A stretch of DNA of 64,000 nt from Chryseobacterium nakagawai (GTDB lineage: Bacteria > Bacteroidota > Bacteroidia > Flavobacteriales > Weeksellaceae), in NCBI RefSeq assembly GCF_900637665.1, contig NZ_LR134386.1, positions 1,418,501-1,482,500 of the forward strand. The letters run 5' to 3'. Positions 43,683 to 51,376 of the stretch are shown here, piece after piece. Numbering within the stretch: position 1 is the first letter of the stretch; each line of letters opens with the position of its first letter. A program made the translations under genes and the position numbers. The notes beneath the pieces are model-generated. The model did no database searches and was not told the origin of the DNA. It saw only the letters and a program-made list of their open reading frames with translations.

Positions 43683-44570
43683 ATGAAAAAATATTTAAAG
43701 CTGCTCCGGGTGGAGCAATGGGTGAAAAACCTTTTTGTATTTGTCCCTCTATTTTTCTCTGGTAATATTACCAATTTTGATTTACTTACCAAAAGTATCT
43801 TTGCTTTTATCATCTTCTCATTTGCAGCAAGTGTTGTTTATATTCTGAATGATTATAATGATATTGAGGCAGATAGGAAACATCCCGAAAAAAGAAGACG
43901 CCCGCTGGCGAGTGGTGCCATTTCAAAATCTACAGCAATAGGAATTCTCATTGGACTTCTGATTGCGGATATAGCTTTTGTTGGTTTTGCTCAGCTTTAT
44001 TTCCATCAGCCGTTATGGAAATTTGCAACGATTATCGCTTTTTATGTAGTGATGAATCTTGCCTATACATTCAGATTAAAACATGTTCCGATCATCGATA
44101 TTTTTATTATTGCCATAGGATTTGTACTGCGTGTTCTGGCAGGCGGTTACATTACAGGGATCAGTATCTCCCAATGGGCAATTTTATTAACTTTTGTGCT
44201 GGCTTTGGTATTAGCCATCGGGAAGAGGAGAGGAGAACTTATTAATGCTCAGGTTTCAGGAAAAACTAGAAAGGCCCTGGATGGTTATAATGTACAGTTT
44301 GCTGACATTGCATTATCTATATCCATCACCCTGGCAATTGTTTGTTATCTGATGTTTACCCTTTCACCGGAAGTACAGGCAAGATTCCATGAAAGAGTTT
44401 TTTATACAGTAGTTTTTGTTGTATTTGCTCTTTTAAGATATCTGCAGCAGACCCTGGTGTACAACAGAACAGAATCTCCCACAAAAATTGTGTACAGAGA
44501 CCGTTATATACAGGTTACTTTATTACTTTGGGTGGCCACATTTTTAATTCAAATTTACTTTAAGAAATGA
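43683..44570 (+). CDS. Decaprenyl-phosphate phosphoribosyltransferase-like UbiA prenyltransferase
   Basis: Polytopic inner-membrane enzyme of 295 residues, about nine hydrophobic segments. NDYNDIEADRKHPEKRRRP at residues 56-74 is the first metal-binding motif of the UbiA superfamily, in the N-D-x3-D-x3-H form of decaprenyl-phosphate phosphoribosyltransferase (Mycobacterium Rv3806c) rather than UbiA itself. The expected reaction transfers phosphoribose from PRPP to polyprenyl phosphate. It is coupled to the DprE1-like gene by a four-base overlap (ATGA), which supports this assignment. Confidence 0.8.
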   Translation: MKKYLKLLRVEQWVKNLFVFVPLFFSGNITNFDLLTKSIFAFIIFSFAASVVYILNDYNDIEADRKHPEKRRRPLASGAISKSTAIGILIGLLIADIAFVGFAQLYFHQPLWKFATIIAFYVVMNLAYTFRLKHVPIIDIFIIAIGFVLRVLAGGYITGISISQWAILLTFVLALVLAIGKRRGELINAQVSGKTRKALDGYNVQFADIALSISITLAIVCYLMFTLSPEVQARFHERVFYTVVFVVFALLRYLQQTLVYNRTESPTKIVYRDRYIQVTLLLWVATFLIQIYFKK

Positions 44571-45886
44571 AGCCAAATTTCACACAGAAAGTTACAAACT
44601 GGGGCAATTTCCCGGTAGTGGAAAAAGAAATGAGATCTGAGGATAGCTTCAAAAATATAAAAGAGTTCGTACTCAACCACAATGAAGTTATTGCAAGAGG
44701 AAACGGAAGATGTTATGGAGATGCCTCATTGGGGGAAAGTATATTTTCCACCAAAAAATTAAATAAATTTATCAGTTTTGATCGTTTGAACGGGATCATA
44801 GAATGTGAATCTGGAGTATTGCTTTCGGATGTACTCGAAATATCAGTTCCACAAGGGTATTTCCTCTATGTAACTCCAGGGACAAAATTTGTTTCTGTGG
44901 GAGGAGCTATTGCTTCTGATGTACACGGAAAGAATCACCACGCAGAAGGCTGTTTTTCAGAATATGTGATCGAATTTAAACTGATGATTGAGAACGGGGA
45001 AATTATTACCTGTTCAAGAGAAGAAAATTCAGAAAAGTTCTGGGCTACGATTGGCGGAATGGGACTTACAGGAATCATTCTGACCGCAAAATTTAAGCTT
45101 AAAAATATAGAATCTGCTTATATTCGCCAGGAGAGTATTAAAGCAGACAATCTTGATGAGATTTTTAAGCTGTTTGACGAAAGTGAAAGCTGGACGTATA
45201 CCGTAGCGTGGATTGATTGCCTTCAGAAAGGAAAAAATATCGGAAGGAGTATTCTGATGAGGGGAGAACATGCTTTCCAGCATGAATTGCCTCAGAGTAT
45301 GGGAAAAACTCCCTTAAGATTAAAGAAAAAGTTACAGCCTACTGTTCCTTTTTATTTTCCGGGATTTGTATTGAATGCCCTGACGGTAAAGATTTTTAAC
45401 TGGCTGTATTATAAAAAACAATCCAAAAAAGAAGTTAAGAACTTTATTGATTACGAAACGTTTTTCTATCCTTTGGATGCCATCAATGAATGGAATAAGA
45501 TCTATGGTAAATCAGGTTTCATACAATATCAGATGGTAATTCCGAAAGAAGCAGGAAAAGAAGGAATGAAGAGAATTCTTGAAACGATTGCTAACAGTGG
45601 GAACGGTTCATTCTTAGCCGTATTGAAACTTTTCGGAAAGAATAATCCGGAGGCTTACAATTCTTTCCCTGTGGAAGGGTATACATTGGCACTGGATTTT
45701 AAAGTCAATTCAAAACTGAAAAAGCTGGTAGATCAGTTAGATAGTATTGTTCAGGAGTTCGGAGGAAGAATTTATCTTACCAAAGACAGCATGAGCAGAT
45801 CCTCATTAACTAATTACCTGAAAAATATTCGAAGTCCTAAATTTGTGTCTTTACAGCACAAGAGAATCTTAAACAACAATTCATAA
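44567..45886 (+). CDS. DprE1-like FAD-dependent oxidoreductase
   Basis: Predicted decaprenylphosphoryl-ribose oxidase of 439 residues. The FAD-binding PP-loop is RGNGRCYGDASLG (residues 44-56), and VGGAIASDVHGKNHHAEG (111-128) matches the same segment of mycobacterial DprE1. The C-terminal part has RIYLTKDSMSR, with Lys406 in the place of the mycobacterial active-site lysine. Residue 375 in GYTLALDF is Ala where M. tuberculosis has Cys387, the residue attacked by benzothiazinones. It overlaps both neighbours (4 bases upstream, 1 base downstream), so it is translated with UbiA and the DprE2-like SDR. Confidence 0.85.
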   Translation: MKPNFTQKVTNWGNFPVVEKEMRSEDSFKNIKEFVLNHNEVIARGNGRCYGDASLGESIFSTKKLNKFISFDRLNGIIECESGVLLSDVLEISVPQGYFLYVTPGTKFVSVGGAIASDVHGKNHHAEGCFSEYVIEFKLMIENGEIITCSREENSEKFWATIGGMGLTGIILTAKFKLKNIESAYIRQESIKADNLDEIFKLFDESESWTYTVAWIDCLQKGKNIGRSILMRGEHAFQHELPQSMGKTPLRLKKKLQPTVPFYFPGFVLNALTVKIFNWLYYKKQSKKEVKNFIDYETFFYPLDAINEWNKIYGKSGFIQYQMVIPKEAGKEGMKRILETIANSGNGSFLAVLKLFGKNNPEAYNSFPVEGYTLALDFKVNSKLKKLVDQLDSIVQEFGGRIYLTKDSMSRSSLTNYLKNIRSPKFVSLQHKRILNNNS

Positions 45887-46611
45887 TGATAGTTCTGGGA
45901 AGTACATCTGAAGTGGCACAGGCTTTTGTGGAAAAAGCACTTCAGGAAGGAGAAAAGTTTGAAAAAATCTATCTTTTTACCTCAAATAGAGAAACTACAG
46001 AAAGGTTTGCAAGACATATTGATGTAAAATTTCTGCAGCAGTCCGAAGTAATAGAACTGGATCTGATGAAAGAAATAGATTATAACAGATTTGATTATAT
46101 CAATTCAAATGTATTATTTTGTGCCGTAGGATATTTAGGCGAAGGAACAGAGGAAGGATTGTATGATAATAAGAATACAGAGCGTATCATTAATATCAAT
46201 TACTCTAAGCTGATTCCGGTAATGAATTATTTTGCCCATAAATTTGAAAGCAGAAGATCAGGAACAATCATCGGGCTTTCATCAGTGGCAGGAGATCGTG
46301 GAAGACAGAGTAATTTTATTTACGGAAGTGCAAAGGCTGCTTTTACAGCATATCTGAGTGGACTCAGAAATTATCTTTTTAGTAAAAAAGTGCATGTACT
46401 GACCATAAAACCTGGGTTTATGGCGACTAAAATGACAGAAGGTCTGCCCTTAAATCCTAAATTAACGGCAACGCCCAAGCAGGCAGCAGCTTGTATTTAT
46501 AAAGCGTTCAAAAAACAGAAGAATGTGGCATATGTTTTGCCGATTTGGAGTATTATCATGATGATTATCAGGAATATCCCTGAGTTTATATTTAAAAAAT
46601 TAAAGCTTTAA
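45886..46611 (+). CDS. DprE2-like short-chain dehydrogenase
   Basis: NAD(P)H-dependent SDR of 241 residues, expected to reduce the keto intermediate made by DprE1 and so complete 2'-epimerisation of polyprenyl-phosphoribose. Instead of TGxxxGxG the cofactor motif is LGSTSEVA (4-11), as in mycobacterial DprE2 (LGGTSEIG). Catalytic Ser132/133, Tyr146 and Lys150 (SSVAG...YGSAK) are present, and the C-terminal RNIPEFIFKKLKL resembles the DprE2 tail. It starts on the last base of the DprE1 stop (TAATG). Confidence 0.85.
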   Translation: MIVLGSTSEVAQAFVEKALQEGEKFEKIYLFTSNRETTERFARHIDVKFLQQSEVIELDLMKEIDYNRFDYINSNVLFCAVGYLGEGTEEGLYDNKNTERIININYSKLIPVMNYFAHKFESRRSGTIIGLSSVAGDRGRQSNFIYGSAKAAFTAYLSGLRNYLFSKKVHVLTIKPGFMATKMTEGLPLNPKLTATPKQAAACIYKAFKKQKNVAYVLPIWSIIMMIIRNIPEFIFKKLKL

Positions 46612-46615
46612 AAAA

Positions 46616-47203
46616 ATGAAAAAGTTGTATTGTTTTGATTTTGACGGAACCCTTACGTATAAGGATACTATGTTTATGTATCTTAAATTTTACGATTCTA
46701 CAAAATATAGAATACAATTTTTAAAGCATGTACCGCTTTTTATCCTATTGAAGCTTAAATTGGCAGAAACGGAGAAAGTGAAGAAAAGCTTTATCGGATC
46801 TATTTTAAAGGGACAGAGTCAGGAAAAAATAGAATTAAAATCCAAACAATTCTTTGAATTGCATTACCCCAAAATTGTAAGGGAAAATGCACTGGATTTT
46901 ATTCAAAATATCGATAGGGATCATACACAAAGTTTATTGGTAACGGCTTCTTTGGATATTTGGGTAAAACCTTTCGCCGAAGTGTTGAAAATGCAGCTTA
47001 TTTCTACGCGGGCGGAGTTTAAGAACGGTGTCTTCACAGGAAACTTCATTGGAAAAAATTGCAATGGTAAAGAAAAACTGGTACGAATAAAAGAACAAAT
47101 TCACGATTCCAGATATGATAAAATTATTGCATTCGGGGATACTTCTGGGGATAAGCCAATGTTGAAGTGGGCAAATGAGGGACATTACCAATTTTTTCAC
47201 TAA
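46616..47203 (+). CDS. HAD-IB family phosphatase
   Basis: Soluble phosphatase-like protein of 195 residues. Motif I FDFDGTLT gives Asp8 and Asp10; motif II is VTAS near 102, motif IV GDTSGDKPML near 173. The pattern is the HAD subclass IB (SerB-like). It starts 4 bases after the DprE2-like gene, so it is probably part of the pathway and may remove the 5-phosphate from polyprenyl-phosphoryl-5-phosphoribose, a step done by a PAP2 protein in mycobacteria. The substrate is inferred only from context. Confidence 0.72.
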   Translation: MKKLYCFDFDGTLTYKDTMFMYLKFYDSTKYRIQFLKHVPLFILLKLKLAETEKVKKSFIGSILKGQSQEKIELKSKQFFELHYPKIVRENALDFIQNIDRDHTQSLLVTASLDIWVKPFAEVLKMQLISTRAEFKNGVFTGNFIGKNCNGKEKLVRIKEQIHDSRYDKIIAFGDTSGDKPMLKWANEGHYQFFH

Positions 47204-47227
47204 TTTTGGGTGATAAAAGTGAAAAAA

Positions 47228-47701
47228 ATGAAAAGTCTGTTAATTGCATGTACAGCCATTCTGATGAGCTGCGCAAGTACAACAACATCTCAACAAAAAT
47301 TGTCTGATATGCAGCAGAAAGCAGAACTTCTGGTAACCAACTCTCAAGGGGGTGCCGAGCAGCCAGGTTTCAGGATCATTAGAGACGAAAAAGAATACCT
47401 TGCTTTGGGAAAAGTAGGTTTTCAAGTTATAGAAGAAGGAAAGGATACTGTATCCAATTATCCGAAATTCCCTAAAGACAAGAAAGTTATTGTATACAAT
47501 CTTGGGAGTTTCAGATCAGGTAGCCATAGTATCAATGAAATTAAAGGGGTATCTGTAAAGAATAATGTCCTGTATGTAGAAGTACCAGCTGGAGAGCCTT
47601 CCGGTGGAATGGAAATTCAGGTGCTTTCCAATCCTTGGTTCGTTTTTGCCGTTCCTGCAAATTACCAGTTTACCTCCGTAGAATTAAAATATTCAAAATA
47701 A
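47228..47701 (+). CDS. Lipoprotein with PrcB-like domain
   Basis: Predicted lipoprotein of 157 residues with lipobox ILMSC (Cys15). The C-terminal part (about 75-157) has VIVYNLGSFRSGSHSI and EPSGGMEIQVLSNP, close to the PrcB_C pattern of protease-associated proteins, with a closing FVFAVPA strand. I chose ATG 47228 because the upstream GTG at 47210 adds only a few lysine-rich residues. It lies 24 bases after the HAD gene and 2 bases before the cysteine desulfurase gene, so it is in the same transcript, though a link is not obvious. Confidence 0.65.
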   Translation: MKSLLIACTAILMSCASTTTSQQKLSDMQQKAELLVTNSQGGAEQPGFRIIRDEKEYLALGKVGFQVIEEGKDTVSNYPKFPKDKKVIVYNLGSFRSGSHSINEIKGVSVKNNVLYVEVPAGEPSGGMEIQVLSNPWFVFAVPANYQFTSVELKYSK

Positions 47702-47703
47702 TA

Positions 47704-48879
47704 ATGGATAAAATATATTTAGATAATGCAGCAACCACTCCGCTTGCAGAAGAAGTGATCGATGCAATGGTTGGTACGATGAAGATGAACTTCGGAAATC
47801 CGTCTTCAACTCATAGCTTTGGACAGGAAGCCAAAATCCTTATTGAAAATGTAAGAAGACAGGTTGCAGACTATCTTCATGTAACTCCTGCTGAAATCAT
47901 TTTCACTTCCTGTGGAACAGAATCCAATAATATGATTATCAAATCCTCGGTAGAGCATCTTGGAGTAGAAAGAATCATCAGCTCGCCTTTGGAACATAAA
48001 TGTGTTTCTGAAAGTATTCTGGATATGAAAGCGAGAAAAGGAGTAGAAGTAAATTATATCCGCCCTAATGAAAAAGGAGATATTGATCTTAATAAATTAG
48101 AAGAATTATTAAAAGCTTCAGATAAAAAGACTTTGGTAAGTTTAATGCATGCCAATAATGAGATTGGTAACCTTATGGATCTTAAAAAAGTAGCTGAGCT
48201 TTGTAAAGAGCACAAAGCCCTTTTCCATTCGGATACGGTACAGACGATGGCTCACATGAATCTTGATTTCTCAGATATTCCTGTAGATTTCGCTTCATGT
48301 AGTGCGCACAAGTTTCATGGACCAAAAGGTTCAGGCTTTGCTTACATCAGAAAATCAACAGGTTTAAAAGGAATTATTACCGGAGGACCTCAGGAAAGAA
48401 GTCTGAGAGCAGGAACTGAAAATGTTTGTGGTATTGTAGGATTGGGTAAAGCTTTAGAGCTTTCTCTGGATCATATGAACGAATATACCCAGCATATGCA
48501 GGAAATCAAGGATTACACTATTGAAAGATTATCTGCTGAAGTTAGAGGGATAAAATTCAATGGAAGGAGTGCTGAAAAAGAAAACAGTCTTTATACGGTT
48601 TTAAGTGCATTATTACCTTATAAAAACCCATTAATTGGTCTTCAACTGGATATGAAAGGAATTGCTATTTCTCAGGGAAGTGCATGTTCTTCCGGAGCTT
48701 CCAAGCCTTCAATGGTGATGATGATGGTCCTTTCTGAGGACGAAATGGATCATTGTACACCGTTACGTATTTCTTTTAGTCATATGACTACAAAGGCTGA
48801 TATAGACGCATTAGTAGATGCTTTAAAAGAGATTTCAAAAGACTATGCTATAGAAAAAACTAATGTTGAGCATAGATAG
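47704..48879 (+). CDS. Cysteine desulfurase, NifS/IscS family
   Basis: PLP enzyme of 391 residues that removes sulfur from cysteine for Fe-S clusters or thiolation. MDKIYLDNAATTPL is the family N terminus. The PLP lysine lies in SAHKFHGPKG near residue 204, and the sulfur-carrying cysteine is in GSACSSGA near 325. The true start is ATG 47704, not the long frame from 47635, which would overlap the lipoprotein gene. IscS or SufS identity cannot be set by eye; the SSGA loop is closest to IscS/NifS. Confidence 0.92.
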   Translation: MDKIYLDNAATTPLAEEVIDAMVGTMKMNFGNPSSTHSFGQEAKILIENVRRQVADYLHVTPAEIIFTSCGTESNNMIIKSSVEHLGVERIISSPLEHKCVSESILDMKARKGVEVNYIRPNEKGDIDLNKLEELLKASDKKTLVSLMHANNEIGNLMDLKKVAELCKEHKALFHSDTVQTMAHMNLDFSDIPVDFASCSAHKFHGPKGSGFAYIRKSTGLKGIITGGPQERSLRAGTENVCGIVGLGKALELSLDHMNEYTQHMQEIKDYTIERLSAEVRGIKFNGRSAEKENSLYTVLSALLPYKNPLIGLQLDMKGIAISQGSACSSGASKPSMVMMMVLSEDEMDHCTPLRISFSHMTTKADIDALVDALKEISKDYAIEKTNVEHR

Positions 48880-48898
48880 GCTTATGATGTAAAAGTCG

Positions 48899-48906
48899 TA
48901 ATTTTG
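48899..48906 (+). promoter_or_regulatory. -7 element TAATTTTG of the thioredoxin gene
   Basis: TAATTTTG fits TAnnTTTG, 54 bases before the ATG at 48961. No clear -33 element at the usual distance. Confidence 0.5.
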
Positions 48907-48960
48907 AACACTCAATAGAATTGAAAAGAAAATAATATTAATTAAAATAAAAGAAACAAA

Positions 48961-49278
48961 ATGGCTTTAGAAATTACAGACAGCTCATTCCAGGATACGG
49001 TTTTAAAATCAGATAAACCAGTTTTAGTAGACTTCTGGGCAGTATGGTGTGGACCTTGCAGAACGTTAGGACCAATCATCGAGGAAGTAGCATCAGATTT
49101 TGAAGGGAAAGCAATAGTAGGGAAAGTGGATGTAGACAACAACCAGGAGATTTCAATGCAGTATGGTATTAGAAATATCCCTACCGTTCTTATTTTTAAG
49201 AACGGAGAAGTAGTAGATAAATTAGTAGGTGTGGCTCCAAAAGAGGTAATCGCTGAAAAACTAAGCGCTCACTTATAA
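48961..49278 (+). CDS. trxA: Thioredoxin
   Basis: Cytosolic redox protein of 105 residues. The active site WCGPC places Cys30 and Cys33, the buried Asp is in LVDFWAVW, and the cis-proline is in IPTVLIF near residue 76. The length is that of classical Trx1. It is encoded separately with its own promoter and terminator, just upstream of the tRNA-Asp array. Confidence 0.96.
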   Translation: MALEITDSSFQDTVLKSDKPVLVDFWAVWCGPCRTLGPIIEEVASDFEGKAIVGKVDVDNNQEISMQYGIRNIPTVLIFKNGEVVDKLVGVAPKEVIAEKLSAHL

Positions 49279-49297
49279 AAAAATAAGTTTGATAATG

Positions 49298-49328
49298 AAT
49301 GCCTTCCACGATTGGGAGGCATTTTTTT
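49298..49328 (+). terminator. Terminator after trxA
   Basis: A 10-bp stem AATGCCTTCC / GGGAGGCATT with one G-T pair and loop ACGATT, followed by a T-run. Confidence 0.85.
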
Positions 49329-49337
49329 TGAAAATAA

Positions 49338-49368
49338 TTTGCAGGTAATAAAAAAAGGTGTAATTTTG
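49338..49368 (+). promoter_or_regulatory. Promoter of the tRNA-Asp cluster
   Basis: TTTG at 49338-49341, a 19-base spacer, TAATTTTG at 49361-49368. It matches the Bacteroidota consensus in both elements and lies 42 bases before the first tRNA. Confidence 0.75.
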
Positions 49369-49410
49369 CAACCACGAAAAAGAAACGACGTTCTTTCACA
49401 AAAAAAACAT

Positions 49411-49484
49411 GATCCGGTAGTTCAGCTGGTTAGAATGCCGCCCTGTCACGGCGGAGGTCGCGGGTTCGAGTCCCGTCCGGATCG
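49411..49484 (+). tRNA. tRNA-Asp (GTC), copy 1
   Basis: 74 bases folding into a full cloverleaf: 7-bp acceptor GATCCGG / CCGGATC, anticodon stem CCGCC / GGCGG with loop CTGTCAC (anticodon GTC, Asp), T-arm GCGGG / CCCGT around TTCGAGT, discriminator G. CCA is not encoded. Confidence 0.97.
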
Positions 49485-49515
49485 CATAAAGTTTTTTCAT
49501 TACTTTTAAAAAAAT

Positions 49516-49589
49516 GATCCGGTAGTTCAGCTGGTTAGAATGCCGCCCTGTCACGGCGGAGGTCGCGGGTTCGAGTCCCGTCCGGATCG
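49516..49589 (+). tRNA. tRNA-Asp (GTC), copy 2
   Basis: Identical to copy 1 over all 74 bases. The spacer to copy 1 is 31 bases. Confidence 0.97.
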
Positions 49590-49621
49590 CAGAAGTTTTC
49601 TCAATTTCTTTTAAAAAAATT

Positions 49622-49695
49622 GATCCGGTAGTTCAGCTGGTTAGAATGCCGCCCTGTCACGGCGGAGGTCGCGGGTTCGAGTCCCGTCCGGATCG
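49622..49695 (+). tRNA. tRNA-Asp (GTC), copy 3
   Basis: Identical to copy 1. Starts 106 bases after copy 2. Confidence 0.97.
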
Positions 49696-49727
49696 CAGAA
49701 GTTTTCTCAATTTCTTTTAAAAAAATT

Positions 49728-49801
49728 GATCCGGTAGTTCAGCTGGTTAGAATGCCGCCCTGTCACGGCGGAGGTCGCGGGTTCGAGTCCCGTCCGGATC
49801 G
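49728..49801 (+). tRNA. tRNA-Asp (GTC), copy 4
   Basis: Identical to copy 1. Starts 106 bases after copy 3, with the same 32-base spacer. Confidence 0.97.
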
Positions 49802-49833
49802 CAGAAGTTTTCTCAATTTCTTTTAAAAAAATT

Positions 49834-49907
49834 GATCCGGTAGTTCAGCTGGTTAGAATGCCGCCCTGTCACGGCGGAGGTCGCGGGTTCGAGTCCCGTC
49901 CGGATCG
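49834..49907 (+). tRNA. tRNA-Asp (GTC), copy 5
   Basis: Identical to copy 1. Starts 106 bases after copy 4. A terminator follows. Confidence 0.97.
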
Positions 49908-49908
49908 C

Positions 49909-49941
49909 AAAAAGTCTTCTAGAAATAGAAGACTTTTTTTG
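49909..49941 (+). terminator. Terminator of the tRNA-Asp cluster
   Basis: A perfect 12-bp stem AAAAAGTCTTCT / AGAAGACTTTTT with loop AGAAAT and a T-run. Confidence 0.88.
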
Positions 49942-50140
49942 TTTTATACCCTCATAGTTTTGGTTACCTGGAGTTTTGATATATTCTTTAAAGACTTTTG
50001 TCTTACAGGAAATCCAAGCAATTAAAATGATAAGAATTGGGGAGGGGAAACTTATTATAACTTTGCATACAAATGCTTCAAACGATTAAAGAAGGTCAGA
50101 TTATCTCCGATAACAATAAAATATAAAAAATTCCAGCAAT

Positions 50141-50179
50141 AAATTAAAACCGGTTCTGGAACAGAACCGGTTTTAATTT
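50141..50179 (-). terminator. Terminator at the end of the phospholipase gene
   Basis: A perfect 18-bp stem AAATTAAAACCGGTTCTG / CAGAACCGGTTTTAATTT with loop GAA. It abuts the phospholipase stop codon; T-runs are seen on both strands. Confidence 0.8.
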
Positions 50180-51359
50180 ACTTACATGAAGTATTGACAG
50201 GATTATTAAAATAGTCTTTTCCCTGAGGAGGCTGTACAAAATAAGGAGTACCGTAAGTATTTCCCGGATGAAAAAAATCGGTAGAAATAATCTGTGCACC
50301 GCTGCTAAAGGCTGCTTTGGACCGGGTAAAATCATTGACCTTGGCTTCATAGGTCTCAATATCTGACCTTGTTCTTACGATGTACCCCTGCTTTACCAGT
50401 TCCTGAATTTCTTTTTGCCTAACAATGGCATTATCCCGTAATATGAAACCAGCGAAAGAATCATCGGGTTCACTGTTCAGAAACATGACTCTTTCTTTTA
50501 ATGAGTCATTGATGAGATAAGGATTGTTTTTAGAGGATAAGGTTCCTGCACTTCCGGGTAGCAGCATAAAGATGAATTTCCCTTTGCTGTCATTCAGTTT
50601 TGGCCAGTTATTATGGGTAACTGCTTCTTTTAATGTGCTGTATTTTCCCTGGACTTCTTTTGGGGTAATGATTTTATCCTTTCCCAAATATTTTACAATT
50701 TCAGCATCCAGATCATCGTAAGCCTTTTTATCAAATGGTAAAACCTTCGTGCTGTTTTCAAGAATAGGAAATCCTGAATCTTTTGCTTCAATCATCATAA
50801 AAACCGGAGTATGCCCTAGATGTTGATCAGACCATATTTTAAGAGTAGTAAGTGCGTCTTTTAAAGTGGGATAATGAGTTCTGAAATCAATATCAGCCAT
50901 GTGCAATACTTTAAACCCAGGCTGATCCAGTCCTTGGGTATTGAAAGGAGCTAAATCTGTTATTCCTTTTGCTTTTAAAGCTTCATATGAGGCAGGATGA
51001 CTGAATCTGTTACCTTCCGGATCATAATAAACGTCTATCTCCAAGCCGCGAAGATTAGCGTTGAGTTGTTCTGTGAAATCCGGATGGTTGTAGTTCAATC
51101 CTTCTTTTATATCCATTCCGTTAGGGTGATATTCTTTGAACTTTGCTTTTTGCTCTTCAGACATCATGCTATCATATTTTTGCATCATTCCTTTAATGAT
51201 TGGATTCACCATATCCAATACTTTGGGATCTGCCGGTTGAGCATATGAATTGTGAGTTCCCACAATCTGCAATTGGTTGATCGCTGGATTTTTACATTGA
51301 TTCTGTGCCTGTAATAATGCTGTCATACAAAATGCAGCACCAAATATATACTTTTTCAT
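50178..51359 (-). CDS. Ca2+-dependent phosphoinositide phospholipase C-like protein
   Basis: Exported protein of 393 residues; the signal peptide ends around LLQAQ (residue 19). QIVGTHNSYAQP near 32 and LRGLEIDVYYDPEG near 105 are the two catalytic blocks of PI-PLC-fold enzymes, with Asn, Glu and Asp metal ligands as in the calcium-dependent PLC-C1 group. FKVLHMADIDFRTHYPTL near 148 and MMIEAKD near 190 follow. The likely role is hydrolysis of phosphatidylinositol or a related phosphoester outside the cell. It lies 17 bases downstream of the TonB-dependent receptor gene, so the two are co-transcribed. Confidence 0.85.
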   Translation of the reverse strand: MKKYIFGAAFCMTALLQAQNQCKNPAINQLQIVGTHNSYAQPADPKVLDMVNPIIKGMMQKYDSMMSEEQKAKFKEYHPNGMDIKEGLNYNHPDFTEQLNANLRGLEIDVYYDPEGNRFSHPASYEALKAKGITDLAPFNTQGLDQPGFKVLHMADIDFRTHYPTLKDALTTLKIWSDQHLGHTPVFMMIEAKDSGFPILENSTKVLPFDKKAYDDLDAEIVKYLGKDKIITPKEVQGKYSTLKEAVTHNNWPKLNDSKGKFIFMLLPGSAGTLSSKNNPYLINDSLKERVMFLNSEPDDSFAGFILRDNAIVRQKEIQELVKQGYIVRTRSDIETYEAKVNDFTRSKAAFSSGAQIISTDFFHPGNTYGTPYFVQPPQGKDYFNNPVNTSCK

Positions 51360-51376
51360 TGATGAATAAATTTTAA

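Larger units (their letters stand above)
49516..49907 (+). repeat. 106-bp tandem repeat of tRNA-Asp plus spacer
   Basis: Copies 2-5 recur at exactly 106-base intervals with identical 32-base spacers (containing TTTTCTCAATTTCTTTTAAA). Copy 1 has a 105-base unit with a different spacer. Confidence 0.9.

Noticed and set aside
47635..47703. Extended N terminus for the cysteine desulfurase
   Set aside because: It would overlap the lipoprotein gene in another frame; the family N terminus begins at the ATG at 47704.
49411..49907. Regularly spaced identical repeats that could be taken for a CRISPR array
   Set aside because: The repeat is a full tRNA-Asp gene and the spacers are themselves identical, so it is a tRNA tandem array.
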